Below are positions 15,478 to 24,507 of a stretch of DNA of 64,000 nt, piece after piece. The stretch is taken from contig NZ_VDUZ01000038.1 in assembly GCF_008039615.1 (NCBI RefSeq), forward strand, positions 31,301 through 95,300, given 5' to 3'. The translations under genes were made by a program, and so were the position numbers. A model generated the notes under the pieces. That model did not search any database. It was given only the letters and a program-made list of their open reading frames with translations, and had not been told where the DNA came from. Numbering within the stretch: the first letter of the stretch is position 1; the number at the start of each line of letters is the position of its first letter. Source of the DNA: Vineibacter terrae (GTDB taxonomy: Bacteria > Pseudomonadota > Alphaproteobacteria > Reyranellales > Reyranellaceae).

Positions 15478-16617
15478 ATGCGCAAGCCACGCGCGGCCAT
15501 CGTCGGCGCCGCCGAAACCACGCAGCTCGGCGTCATCCCAGGCATGTCGCAGCTGCAGCTTCATTGTGATGCTGCCCTCAATGCCCTGGCCGATGCCGGG
15601 CTGACGCCGAAGGATATCGACGGCATCGCCTGCGCCGAGGAGATGCCCTGGCTGATCGCCCACCAGCTCGGCATCACGCCGACCTGGGTCGACGGCACCG
15701 ATGTCGGCGGCTGCTCCTACATCATGCATCTGAGCCATGCCGCGGCCGCCATCGAGGCCGGGCTGTGCACCACCGTGCTGATCACGCACGGCGAGAGCGG
15801 CCGCTCCCAGGTCGGTGTCGGGCCGCTCGACATGAAGTGGACCGACATGCACCGCCAGTTCGAGCTGCCCTTCGGTGTCTGGGGGCCGCCGAGCCTGTTC
15901 ACCATCCCGGTGCTGCGCTACATGAAGACGTATGGTCTTACCGAGGCGCAGCTCGCCGGCGTCGCGGTGGCGCAGCGGCAATGGGCGGCGCTCAACCCGC
16001 GGGCCACGCTGCGCGCGCCGACCACGGTCGACGAGATCCTGAGCTCGCGCATGGTCGCCTATCCGTTCCGCAAGCTGATGTGCTGCCTGGTCACCGACGG
16101 CGGCGGCGCGTTGATCGTCACCGCCGCCGAGCGGGCCCATGACCGGGCGCAGCGGCCGGTCTACCTGCTGGGCAGCGCCGAGGCGCTGGAAATGCCCATG
16201 ATCAGCCAGATGGAGGACCTCACCTCGAGCAAGGCATTCCGGGTCTCCGGCCATCACGCCCTGGCGCGCGCCGGCGTCACGCATGCCGATGTCGATCACC
16301 TGATGATTTATGATGCATTTGCCCATCTGCCGATCTACGGCCTGGAGGATCTCGGCTTCGTGAAGCCGGGCGAGGCCGGCGCCTTCATCGCCGAAGGGCG
16401 CACTGCGCCCGGCGGCGAGCTGCCCACCAACACCAACGGCGGCGGGCTTTGCTACATGCATTCCGGGCGCTACGGCATGTACGCCCTGCAGGAGGGCGTG
16501 CGGCAGATGCGGGGCACGGCAGCCGCGCAGGTGGCCGGCGCCGAGATCTCGGTCGTGCACGGCGTGGGCGGCATGTTCGGCGCGGCCGCAACGGCGGTCC
16601 TCTCGAGCAACGGCTGA
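15478..16617 (+). CDS. thiolase-like protein (SCP-x/Ltp family), DUF35 partner
   Basis: A 379-residue thiolase-fold enzyme of the lipid-transfer/SCP-x branch. The N-terminal half has MRKPRAAIVGAAETTQLG and the nucleophile region VGGCSYIMHLSHAAAAIEAG with Cys79 at the position of the thiolase nucleophile. Many Ltp-like proteins have Ser there. The C-terminal half has NTNGGGLCYMHSGRYGMYAL and VVHGVGGMFGAAATAVL. It is encoded 3 nt after the DUF35 gene. It could perform thiolytic cleavage of a beta-ketoacyl-CoA or retro-aldol cleavage of a beta-hydroxyacyl-CoA, completing the ligase-dehydrogenase pathway upstream. Retention of Cys79 favours thiolysis, but that is inference. Confidence 0.85.
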   Translation: MRKPRAAIVGAAETTQLGVIPGMSQLQLHCDAALNALADAGLTPKDIDGIACAEEMPWLIAHQLGITPTWVDGTDVGGCSYIMHLSHAAAAIEAGLCTTVLITHGESGRSQVGVGPLDMKWTDMHRQFELPFGVWGPPSLFTIPVLRYMKTYGLTEAQLAGVAVAQRQWAALNPRATLRAPTTVDEILSSRMVAYPFRKLMCCLVTDGGGALIVTAAERAHDRAQRPVYLLGSAEALEMPMISQMEDLTSSKAFRVSGHHALARAGVTHADVDHLMIYDAFAHLPIYGLEDLGFVKPGEAGAFIAEGRTAPGGELPTNTNGGGLCYMHSGRYGMYALQEGVRQMRGTAAAQVAGAEISVVHGVGGMFGAAATAVLSSNG

Positions 16618-16625
16618 CCGCGCCC

Positions 16626-16672
16626 ATCTGCCATCCTGAACGCGGCGAGGGATCTCTTCAGGTCCCTCGTCC
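16626..16672. repeat. degenerate partial copy of the CATCCCGAG palindrome family
   Basis: The text CCATCCTGAACGCGGCGAGGGATCTCTTCAGG followed by TCCCTCG resembles one arm and the centre of the dispersed palindrome family found at 24375, 29736 and elsewhere, with several mismatches. It lies between the thiolase-like gene and livG. The rest of this 220-nt spacer is AT-richer near 16675-16695 and may hold the livG promoter, but I saw no clear boxes. Confidence 0.35.
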
Positions 16673-16837
16673 CGTATACAATACAATCATCTCGCATGGC
16701 TGGAAGCGTGGCGCGGGCTCGCCCGGACATTCCGTGCAGCGGGCTCGCCGGGTGATGCTGCGTGCGGCGTTGTTTTTGGCCGCGGGCTCGTGCTATGGCT
16801 CGGTCCACAGGGAAGGCGCGTATACCAAGAAGGCAAG

Positions 16838-17585
16838 ATGCAGAACGATATCATTCTCGAGGCGACAGGCCTGACGAAGGAGTTTTTGGGCTTCGTCGCC
16901 GTCAAGGATGTTAATTTGCGCGTGCGTCGACATTCGATCCACGCGCTGATCGGCCCCAATGGCGCCGGCAAGACAACCTGCTTCAACCTCCTGACCCATT
17001 TCCTGGTGCCGACATCGGGGCGCATCCGCTTCAACGGCGTCGATATCACGGGTCGGTCACCGGCCGCGATCGCCCGCATGGGGCTGGTTCGTTCATTTCA
17101 GATTTCGGCCGTGTTCCCGCACCTCACGGTGCGTGACAACGTGCGCGTGGCGCTGCAGCGGCCGCTGCGCAACTCCTTTCAGTTCTGGCGCAGCGACAGC
17201 ATGCTCGACCGGCTGAACGATCGGGCGCTGGCGCTGATCGAGGCGGTGGGTCTGGCGCCCTATGCCGGGCTGCCGGCGGTGGAGCTGCCCTACGGTCGCA
17301 AGCGGGCGCTGGAGATCGCCACCACCCTGGCGCTGGAGCCCGAGATGCTGCTGCTGGACGAGCCGATGGCCGGCCTGGCGCACGAGGATATCGACCGCAT
17401 CGCGCAGCTGATCCGCAAGGTCGCGGCCGATCGCACGGTGCTGATGGTCGAGCACAACATGTCGGTCGTGGCCGACCTCTCCGATACCATCACCGTCCTG
17501 GCGCGCGGCGAGAAGCTGGCCGAGGGACCATATGCTGAGGTGTCGAAGCATCCCCAGGTGATCGAGGCTTATGTCGGGACGGGCC

Positions 17586-17593
<8 letters not shown>
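16838..17593 (+). CDS. livG: branched-chain amino acid-type ABC transporter ATP-binding protein LivG
   Basis: One of two ATPases of a LIV-type importer, 251 residues from the ATG at 16838 (AGAAGGCAAG upstream). Walker A is GPNGAGKTTC, Walker B is MLLLDEPMAGL, and the signature is the LivG-type PYGRKRALEIATTLALEP. The D-loop and switch His (VEHNMSVV) are present. It overlaps livF by 8 nt, and livH and livM follow. No binding-protein gene is in the operon, unlike most liv loci. The five binding proteins 5-14 kb upstream are the likely partners. It would act at the inner face of the membrane powering uptake of the same organic acids the neighbouring CoA ligases use. Confidence 0.92.
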
Positions 17594-18290
<697 letters not shown>

Positions 18291-18316
18291 GTGCGGCGCG
18301 TGGTCTTGTTGCAAGC

Positions 18317-18412
18317 GTGCCACTCCAGTGGCGCACGGCCCGCCGGGCCGGCTCGTGTTGCGATGCTGCTGACGGTCCGGCGCGGCGCGCCGGTGCGCCA
18401 CTGGAGTGGCGC
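18317..18412. repeat. palindromic repeat between livF and livH
   Basis: GTGCCACTCCAGTGGCGCAC at 18317 and GTGCGCCACTGGAGTGGCGC at 18393 form a near-perfect 20-bp inverted repeat with a 56-nt GC-rich spacer. Each arm also contains its own small CCACT..AGTGG palindrome. Sitting inside the liv operon, it could modulate the ratio of ATPase to permease mRNA. Confidence 0.65.
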
Positions 18413-18438
18413 GCTCCCAGCGAGCGTGTGAGGGCTTG

Positions 18439-19320
18439 ATGTTCGAGCTGATCGGGATTCCACCGCAAGCGTTGTTCGGCCAGCTCCTGCTGGGCCTCAT
18501 CAACGGTGCGTTCTACGCCATGCTCAGCCTCGGCCTGGCGGTCATCTTCGGCCTGCTCAACGTCATCAACTTCACGCACGGCGCGCAGTACATGATGGGC
18601 GCGTTCGCGGCTTGGCTGCTGCTGACCGTGCTGGGCATCCCGTTCTGGGCGGCGCTGGTGCTGGCACCAATAATCGTGGGATTCACCGGCGTGCTGATCG
18701 AGCGCCTGCTGCTGCGGCGCATCTACCACCTCGATCACCTCTACGGCTTCCTGCTGACCTTCGGCCTGGCGCTGATCATCGAGGGCGTGTTCCGCTGGAA
18801 ATGGGGCTCGTCGGGCCAGCCCTACGACAATCCCATCCCCGGCGGCGTCAATCTCGGCTTCATGTTCCTGCCGTACTACCGCGGCTGGGTGGTGATCGCC
18901 TCGCTCGTGATCTGCCTGGCCACCTGGTACGCCATCGAGCGCACCCGGCTGGGCGCCTACCTGCGGGCGGCGACCGAGAACCCGACCCTGGTGCGGGCGT
19001 TCGGCATCAACGTGCCGCGCATGATCACGCTCACCTACGCGTTCGGCGTCGGGCTGGCGGCCCTGGCCGGCGTCCTGGCGGCGCCGATCCAGCAGGTCTC
19101 GGCGCTGATGGGCACCAACCTGGTGCTGGTGGTGTTCGCCGTGGTGGTGATCGGCGGCATGGGCTCGATCATGGGCTCGATCCTCACGGGCTTCGGGCTG
19201 GGCCTGATCGAGGGCCTGACCAAGGTGGCGTATCCGCCGGCCTCCAACATCGTCATCTTCGTCGTCATGGCCCTGGTCCTGCTCGTCAAGCCGGCCGGCC
19301 TTTTCGGGCGGACCAAATGA
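18439..19320 (+). CDS. livH: branched-chain amino acid-type ABC transporter permease LivH
   Basis: A 293-residue integral membrane subunit starting at the ATG at 18439 behind GAGGG. It has about eight hydrophobic segments and the LivH hallmarks GLINGAFYAMLSLGLAVIFGLLNVINFTHG near the N-terminus, IERTRLGAYLRAATENPTLVRAFGIN (the EAA-like loop that contacts the ATPases), and VVIGGMGSIMGSILTGF near the end. Its stop overlaps the start of livM (ATGA). Together with LivM it forms the translocation pathway. It was placed after an intergenic palindrome that separates it from livF. Confidence 0.92.
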   Translation: MFELIGIPPQALFGQLLLGLINGAFYAMLSLGLAVIFGLLNVINFTHGAQYMMGAFAAWLLLTVLGIPFWAALVLAPIIVGFTGVLIERLLLRRIYHLDHLYGFLLTFGLALIIEGVFRWKWGSSGQPYDNPIPGGVNLGFMFLPYYRGWVVIASLVICLATWYAIERTRLGAYLRAATENPTLVRAFGINVPRMITLTYAFGVGLAALAGVLAAPIQQVSALMGTNLVLVVFAVVVIGGMGSIMGSILTGFGLGLIEGLTKVAYPPASNIVIFVVMALVLLVKPAGLFGRTK

Positions 19321-20252
19321 GCACACGCAACGTCGGATTCCTGCTGCTGGCGGTGGCGCTGGTCGCGCCGTGGGTGGCATACCCGGTCTTCCTCATGACG
19401 GCGCTGTGCTTCGCGCTGTTCGCCTGCGCCTTCAACCTGCTGATCGGCTACGCCGGCCTGATGAGCTTCGGGCACGCCATGTTCTTCGGCCTGGCAGGCT
19501 ATGTCTGCGGCCATGCCATCAAGGTCTGGGGCTGGCCGCCCGAGCTGGCGATGCTGGGCGGCGCCCTCGCGGCCGGCGCGCTGGGCGTCGTCACCGGCGC
19601 GCTGGCGATCCGGCGCCAGGGCATCTATTTCGCGATGATCACGCTGGCCTTCAGCCAGATGGTCTACTTCTTCTGCCTGCAGGCGCCGTTCACCGGCGGC
19701 GAGGACGGGCTGCAGGGCATACCGCGCAGCCCGATGCTGGGCGGCCTCTTGCCCGTCCACAACGACATGGTGCTGTACTACGTCGTGCTGGCGATCTTCC
19801 TGTTCGGGTTCGGCGCGATCTATCGCATCATCCATTCGCCCTTCGGGCAGGTGCTCAAGGCGATCCGCGAGAACGAGCAGCGCGCCGTGTCGCTGGGCTA
19901 CAATGCCGACCGCTACAAGCTGGTGGCGTTCATCCTGTCGGCGACCCTGGCCGGCCTCGCGGGCTCCCTCAAGGCTGTCGTCATGCAGTTCGCGACCCTC
20001 ACGGACGTCACCGCGGCGATGTCGGGCGAGGTCGTGCTGATGGCGCTGGTCGGCGGCATCGGCACCATCTTCGGCCCGGTCGTGGGCGCCGTTATCATCA
20101 TCACCATGCAGAATTACCTCGCTGCCACCGGCGAGTGGGTGCTGGTCATCCAGGGCGTCATCTTCGTCGCCATCGTGCTGGCGTTCCGCAAGGGCATCGT
20201 GGGCGAGATCGCCGACCGCTGGCGCGCCTACAGCGCCGGCAGCAGGAAATAG
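19317..20252 (+). CDS. livM: branched-chain amino acid-type ABC transporter permease LivM
   Basis: The second permease, 311 residues. The start ATG at 19317 overlaps the livH stop by 4 nt and gives a hydrophobic N-terminus. An open frame continues far upstream but is a shadow of livH. Family motifs are NLLIGYAGLMSFGHAMFFGLAGYVCG, the cytoplasmic loop RIIHSPFGQVLKAIRENEQRAVSLGYN that docks on the ATPase dimer, and MALVGGIGTIFGPVVGAVIIITMQNYLA. It is the last gene of the operon. A 425-nt repeat-filled spacer follows. Confidence 0.93.
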   Translation: MSTRNVGFLLLAVALVAPWVAYPVFLMTALCFALFACAFNLLIGYAGLMSFGHAMFFGLAGYVCGHAIKVWGWPPELAMLGGALAAGALGVVTGALAIRRQGIYFAMITLAFSQMVYFFCLQAPFTGGEDGLQGIPRSPMLGGLLPVHNDMVLYYVVLAIFLFGFGAIYRIIHSPFGQVLKAIRENEQRAVSLGYNADRYKLVAFILSATLAGLAGSLKAVVMQFATLTDVTAAMSGEVVLMALVGGIGTIFGPVVGAVIIITMQNYLAATGEWVLVIQGVIFVAIVLAFRKGIVGEIADRWRAYSAGSRK

Positions 20253-20279
20253 CAGGCGTTCGTCACGCGAGTCGGGACT

Positions 20280-20554
20280 GTCATCCCGAGAGTTTGTGAT
20301 TTTATTCTTCCCCCGGAGGGGGAAGGTGGCGCGAAGCGCCGGAAGGGGGATGTCGCAGCGGATTCGATGCAGCTCATGACAGCGAATTCGTTCAAACATC
20401 CCCCATCCGCCCCTTCGGGGCACCTTCCCCCTCCGGGGGAAGGATTAAGTCACACGCTCCGAGCGCAGCGAGGGATCTCCTGCGAATTGCGCACCGTGCG
20501 CCTTGCCGCAGGAGATCCCTCTCCTGAGCCTGTCGAAGGGGCGCCCGGGATGAC
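20280..20554. repeat. CATCCCGAG-family palindrome, copy interrupted by a MITE-like element
   Basis: The left end GTCATCCCGAG (20280-20290) and the rest, CCGAGCGCAGCGAGGGATCT onward to GCCCGGGATGAC (20459-20554), make one full copy of the dispersed palindrome if the 168 nt between them are removed. The right arm contains the optional segment CTCCTGAGCCTGTCGAAGGGG also found, inverted, in the copy at 29736. Confidence 0.65.
20291..20458. mobile_element. MITE-like element with terminal inverted repeats and CCGAG duplication
   Basis: A 168-bp segment whose first 26 nt (AGTTTGTGATTTTATTCTTC then CCCCGG) match the reverse complement of its last 26 nt (AGCGTGTGACTTAATCCTTC then CCCCGG) at 21 positions. 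Inner arms with GGGGGAAGGTG and GGGGGATGT extend the palindrome. It is flanked on both sides by CCGAG (20286-20290 and 20459-20463), consistent with a 5-bp target duplication. It has no coding capacity, so movement would need a transposase elsewhere. Confidence 0.6.
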
Positions 20555-20677
20555 GGGGGCCTCACCCTGCCGCCCTGGCCGGTCACCGGTCGCAGGGGTA
20601 TCCTGGCCGCGGAAACCCGCCGGCGCGCCGCTCGTTGTACAAGGCGCCTGCGGGCAGCCCGGCAGCGGAGCGTGATC

Positions 20678-22519
20678 ATGACCAAGCAGACCAAGTTCCA
20701 CGTCTGGTACTGGATCGCCGCGTTCGGCGGCCTGCTGGTGCTGCAGTACATCTTCGCGATGAACCAGCAGGTCGCGCAGATCCCGTACAGCGACTTCGAG
20801 AAGTACCTGCAGGAAGGCAAGGTCGCGGAGGTTGCCGTCTCCGACCGCTTCATCCAGGGGCAGCTGAAGGATCCGCTGCCGGGCGGGCAGAAGCGGTTCG
20901 TCACCACCCGCGTCGAGCCGGATTTCGCGGCCCAGCTGCAGCGCTACAACGTCCGCTTCAACGGCCAGATCGAAAGCACGTTCTTGCGCGACCTGCTGTC
21001 GTGGGTCGTTCCGGTGCTGCTGTTCCTCGGCGTCTGGATGTTCCTGCTGCGCCGCGCCGGCACGATGGGCGGCGGCCTGATGCAGATCGGCAAGAGCAAG
21101 GCCAAGATCTATGTCGAGGCGAACACGGGGGTGACCTTCAGCGACGTCGCCGGCGTGGACGAAGCCAAGGCCGAGCTGGAGGAGATCGTCTCCTTCCTGA
21201 AGAACCGGGAGCAGTACGGCCGGCTGGGCGGCCGGCTGCCCAAGGGCATCCTGCTGGTCGGCCCGCCGGGCACCGGCAAGACGCTGCTGGCCAAGGCGGT
21301 GGCGGGGGAGGCCAAGGTGCCGTTCTTCTCGATCTCCGGCTCGGAGTTCGTCGAGATGTTCGTGGGCGTGGGGGCCGCCCGGGTCCGGGATCTTTTCGAG
21401 CAGGCACGCGCCAAGGCGCCGGCGATCATCTTCATCGACGAGCTCGACGCGCTGGGGCGCGTGCGCGGCATCGGTCCTTTCGGCGGCGGCCACGATGAAA
21501 AGGAGCAGACCCTCAACCAGCTGCTGGTGGAGCTGGATGGCTTCGATTCGTCGGCCACGGGCCTGGTGCTGCTGGCGGCGACGAACCGGCCCGAGATCCT
21601 CGACCCGGCGCTGCTGCGTGCCGGGCGCTTCGATCGCCAGGTGCTGGTCGACCGGCCCGACAAGCCGGGCCGCATCCAGATCCTGCAGGTGCACCTCAGG
21701 AAGGCCAAGCTCGCGGCCGACGTGGATCCGGAGAAGGTCGCGGCGCTGACGCCGGGCTTCACCGGCGCCGATCTCGCCAACCTGGTGAACGAGGCGACCC
21801 TGCTGGCCACGCGCCGCGGCGCTGATGCCGTGACCATGGACGACTTCAACAATGCCGTCGAGCGTATCGTCGCCGGCCTGGAGAAGCGCAACCGGCTGCT
21901 CAATCCCAAGGAGCGCGAGGTCGTGGCGCATCACGAGATGGGGCACGCGCTGGTCGCGATGGCGCTGCCCGGGACCGACCCCGTGCACAAGGTCTCCATC
22001 ATCCCGCGCGGCGTCGGCGCGCTGGGCTACACGATCCAGCGGCCCACCGAGGATCGCTTCCTGATGACGCGTCAGGAGCTGCTCGACAAGATGGCGGTGC
22101 TGCTGGGTGGCCGTGCCTCGGAGTGGATCGTCTTCAAGCACCTCTCGACCGGCGCCGCCGACGACCTCGCCAAGGTCACCGACATCGCCCGCGCCATGGT
22201 CACGCGCTACGGCATGTCCGAGAAGATCGGCCATGTCGCGCTTGAGAAGGATCAGCGTTCCTATCTCAGCCCCAATGCCTTTCCCGGCGGGCCGCGAGAG
22301 CGGGACTTCTCGGACGAGACCGCAGCTTCGATCGACGAGGAGGTGCGCCGTATCGTCGACGATTCCTTCGATCGAACCGCGGCGATCCTGACCGAGCGGC
22401 GCGCGCTGCTGGAGCGGGCGGCGCGCCGCCTGCTGGAGAAGGAGACGCTCGATGAGGCCGAGCTCAAAGCCCTGGTCCAGGAAGCCCGGCCGCCGGTGCG
22501 GGGCGAGGCAGCATCGTGA
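20678..22519 (+). CDS. ftsH: FtsH-type ATP-dependent zinc metalloprotease
   Basis: A membrane-bound AAA+ protease of 613 residues. The ATG at 20678 has GGAG 7 nt upstream; a GTG 6 nt earlier is less likely. Two N-terminal membrane segments (about 10-29 and 105-127) flank a small periplasmic domain. The AAA+ domain follows with Walker A GPPGTGKT (195-202), Walker [12 protein letters not shown] and second-region-of-homology [22 protein letters not shown]. The protease domain has HEMGH (419-423) and the later Asp ligand in [11 protein letters not shown]. Canonical housekeeping FtsH usually has HEAGH and a longer C-terminal tail, so this may be a second, specialised FtsH. It degrades membrane and regulatory proteins in known homologues; targets here are unknown. 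Confidence 0.9.
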   Translation: MTKQTKFHVWYWIAAFGGLLVLQYIFAMNQQVAQIPYSDFEKYLQEGKVAEVAVSDRFIQGQLKDPLPGGQKRFVTTRVEPDFAAQLQRYNVRFNGQIESTFLRDLLSWVVPVLLFLGVWMFLLRRAGTMGGGLMQIGKSKAKIYVEANTGVTFSDVAGVDEAKAELEEIVSFLKNREQYGRLGGRLPKGILLVGPPGTGKTLLAKAVAGEAKVPFFSISGSEFVEMFVGVGAARVRDLFEQARAKAPAIIFIDELDALGRVRGIGPFGGGHDEKEQTLNQLLVELDGFDSSATGLVLLAATNRPEILDPALLRAGRFDRQVLVDRPDKPGRIQILQVHLRKAKLAADVDPEKVAALTPGFTGADLANLVNEATLLATRRGADAVTMDDFNNAVERIVAGLEKRNRLLNPKEREVVAHHEMGHALVAMALPGTDPVHKVSIIPRGVGALGYTIQRPTEDRFLMTRQELLDKMAVLLGGRASEWIVFKHLSTGAADDLAKVTDIARAMVTRYGMSEKIGHVALEKDQRSYLSPNAFPGGPRERDFSDETAASIDEEVRRIVDDSFDRTAAILTERRALLERAARRLLEKETLDEAELKALVQEARPPVRGEAAS

Positions 22520-22606
22520 CGTCTTTGCGCGTGCATCGATATCTTGGAGCGCCCGTCGCGGTGCGATAGGCTTTCGCCCATACCTGCCTGACCAGGGGCT
22601 CTGACC

Positions 22607-23890
22607 GTGACGTTACATCAAAGCGACACCGAAGCCGCGATCGTCGAGACCGCCCGGCGCGTGCTGCCGGCCGGCGGCTTCGGCAACACCGCCAGCGAGG
22701 TTGTGATCCGCGAGGGCAAGGGCGGCCGCGTCTGGGACGCCAGCGGCAATGCCTATGTCGATTTCCTGCTCGGTTCCGGCCCGATGCTGGTCGGCCACGC
22801 CCATCCCGACGTCAACCGGGCGGTGCTGGATCAGGTGCCGCGCGGCACCACCTTCTTCGCCAACAACGAGCACGGCATCCGGCTGGCCGAGGCGGTCGTC
22901 GAGGCGGTGCCTTGCGCCGAGAAGGTGCGCTTCGTGTCGACCGGCTCCGAGGCCGACCTCTATGCCATGCGGCTGGCGCGCGCCTATCGCAAGCGCGACA
23001 AGATCCTGAAGTTCGAGGGCGGCTATCACGGCATGAGCGACTACGGGCTGATGAGCCTGTGGCCGACGCGTCCCGGCAACTTCCCGCAGGCGGCTCCCGA
23101 TTCCGCCGGCATTCCCGCGTCGCTGCGCCAGGAGATGCTGGTGGCGCCGTTCAATGACCTCGACGCGGCATCGGCGCTGGTGGCGGAGCACCGCGACGAG
23201 CTGGCCGGCGTGATCGTCGAGCCCATGCAGCGCTCGATCCCGCCGCGGCCGGGCTTCCTCCAGGGCTTGCGCGAGCTCACCGCGCGCCACGGCATCCCGC
23301 TGATCTTCGACGAGGTCGTGACCGGCTTCCGCTTCGCCTATGGCGGCGCGCAGGCCTATTACGGCGTGACGCCGGACCTCTGCACCCTGGGCAAGGTGAT
23401 CGGTGGCGGCTTCCCGCTGGCCGCCATCGCCGGTCGCGCCGACATCATGGCGCATTTCGACCGCGGCGCGGTAGGCGAGGCCGGCTTCCTGCCGCAGATC
23501 GGAACGTTGAGCGGCAATCCCATCGCGGCGGTCGCCGGCCTTGCGACCTTGGACGTCCTGCGCCGCCCCGGGACCTACGAGCGCCTGTTCGCGACCGGCA
23601 GGACCCTGATGGAAGGGCTGCGCTCGCGTCTCGAGAAGGCAGGTGTCAAGGCACGGGTGACCGGCGAGCCGCCGCTGTTCGACGTCGTCTTCGCCGACGG
23701 CGAGATGCGCGACTACCGCGACACGGCGCGCGGCGATGCCCAGATGATGCGGCGCTTCAACCAGGTGCTGCGCGAGAACGGCGTGCTCAAGGGCGACAGC
23801 AAGTTCTACATCTCCCTGGCGCATGACGAGCGCGATATCGCGACGGCGCTGGCGGCTTTCGACGTCGCGGCCGCGGCGCTGGCGGGATAG
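22607..23890 (+). CDS. class III aminotransferase, glutamate-1-semialdehyde aminomutase-like
   Basis: A PLP enzyme of 427 residues with a GTG start at 22607. It is built like HemL: LLGSGPMLVGHAHPDVNRAV near the N-terminus, the phosphate-binding STGSEADLYAMRLARAYRKRDKILKFEGGYHG, the PLP-ring Asp in LIFDEVVTGFRF, and the Schiff-base Lys263 in LGKVIGGGFPLAAIAG. Dedicated HemL proteins are highly conserved and occur beside housekeeping genes. This one sits among catabolic genes, so it may be an aspartate- or beta-amino-acid-type aminotransferase instead. It is convergent with the small gene at 23979, with a strong palindrome between them. Confidence 0.85.
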   Translation: MTLHQSDTEAAIVETARRVLPAGGFGNTASEVVIREGKGGRVWDASGNAYVDFLLGSGPMLVGHAHPDVNRAVLDQVPRGTTFFANNEHGIRLAEAVVEAVPCAEKVRFVSTGSEADLYAMRLARAYRKRDKILKFEGGYHGMSDYGLMSLWPTRPGNFPQAAPDSAGIPASLRQEMLVAPFNDLDAASALVAEHRDELAGVIVEPMQRSIPPRPGFLQGLRELTARHGIPLIFDEVVTGFRFAYGGAQAYYGVTPDLCTLGKVIGGGFPLAAIAGRADIMAHFDRGAVGEAGFLPQIGTLSGNPIAAVAGLATLDVLRRPGTYERLFATGRTLMEGLRSRLEKAGVKARVTGEPPLFDVVFADGEMRDYRDTARGDAQMMRRFNQVLRENGVLKGDSKFYISLAHDERDIATALAAFDVAAAALAG

Positions 23891-23897
23891 GGAATGA

Positions 23898-23965
23898 GGT
23901 CGGGCCGCGCCGCTCCAGCGGCGCATCATGATCATGAGGCGGCGCTGGAGCGCCGCGGCCCGACC
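23898..23965. terminator. strong palindrome between convergent genes
   Basis: GGTCGGGCCGCGCCGCTCCAG on the left pairs with CTGGAGCGCCGCGGCCCGACC on the right around a short spacer containing ATCATGATCAT, itself palindromic. It lies 8 nt after the aminotransferase stop and 14 nt before the stop of the minus-strand gene. It is a candidate bidirectional terminator, or another palindromic repeat family. Confidence 0.55.
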
Positions 23966-23978
23966 GTAACGAATTGGC

Positions 23979-24320
23979 TCAGATCACCTGCCGCAGCACG
24001 TGGCGGCGGTTCCTGGTGTGGGGCCGCACCTGCGCCGCCCAGCGGCCGGCCTCGACGGCGTCCTGCCAGGCCTGGCTCAGCAGCACGTCCGGGCTGTCGA
24101 GCTCATAGATGGCGGTATAGGTGGGCTCGCCTTCGCCGATGAGCGGCTTCTTCTCGCCGCCGATCATCACGGCGGCCGGCGCCGTCTTGGCACGGCTGAC
24201 GCCCCGCACGCCGGGAACGCGCCGGATGAACCCGATATGCTCGTCATAGACCTCGTTGAACAGCGCCTCCTTGTCGGGCTCGACATCCATGGAGACGATG
24301 AAGAGGTATTTGCTAGCCAT
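23979..24320 (-). CDS. small dimeric alpha/beta-barrel-like protein
   Basis: 113 residues, ATG preceded by a GGAGGGAGCC SD region. The pattern YLFIVSMDVEPDKEALFNEVYDEHIGFIRRVPGV (strand, then helix with E..FNE.Y..EH) followed by strands AAVMIGG and YTAIYELDSPDVL and a helix is that of ferredoxin-like dimeric alpha-beta barrel proteins (EthD/DUF4286/ABM type). Such proteins often sit beside catabolic operons as monooxygenase-like or unknown partners. Here it is the first or last member of a minus-strand group with an FAH-family enzyme and an amidohydrolase, separated from them by a palindromic repeat. No activity can be assigned. Confidence 0.75.
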   Translation of the reverse strand: MASKYLFIVSMDVEPDKEALFNEVYDEHIGFIRRVPGVRGVSRAKTAPAAVMIGGEKKPLIGEGEPTYTAIYELDSPDVLLSQAWQDAVEAGRWAAQVRPHTRNRRHVLRQVI

Positions 24321-24374
24321 GGCTCCCTCCTGTGCAAGGTAGTACCCGAAATCACTGGTTGGTGTGACACACCT

Positions 24375-24460
24375 GTCATCCCGAGCGCAGCGAGGGATCT
24401 CCTGCGGCAGAGCGCACGGTGCGCCATTCGCAGGAGATCCCTCGCTGCGCTCGGGATGAC
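24375..24460. repeat. CATCCCGAG-family palindromic repeat
   Basis: Left arm GTCATCCCGAGCGCAGCGAG GGATCTCCTGC pairs with GCAGGAGATCCC TCGCTGCGCTCGGGATGAC around the core GGCAGAGCGCACGGTGCGCCATTC. The flanking AATCACTGGTTGGTG is shared with the copy at 32893, so those two copies share a longer unit. Confidence 0.85.
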
Positions 24461-24507
24461 AATCGTGACCCGCTTTCCACCGGATAGCAGATAGCAGCTT
24501 CCCCCCA

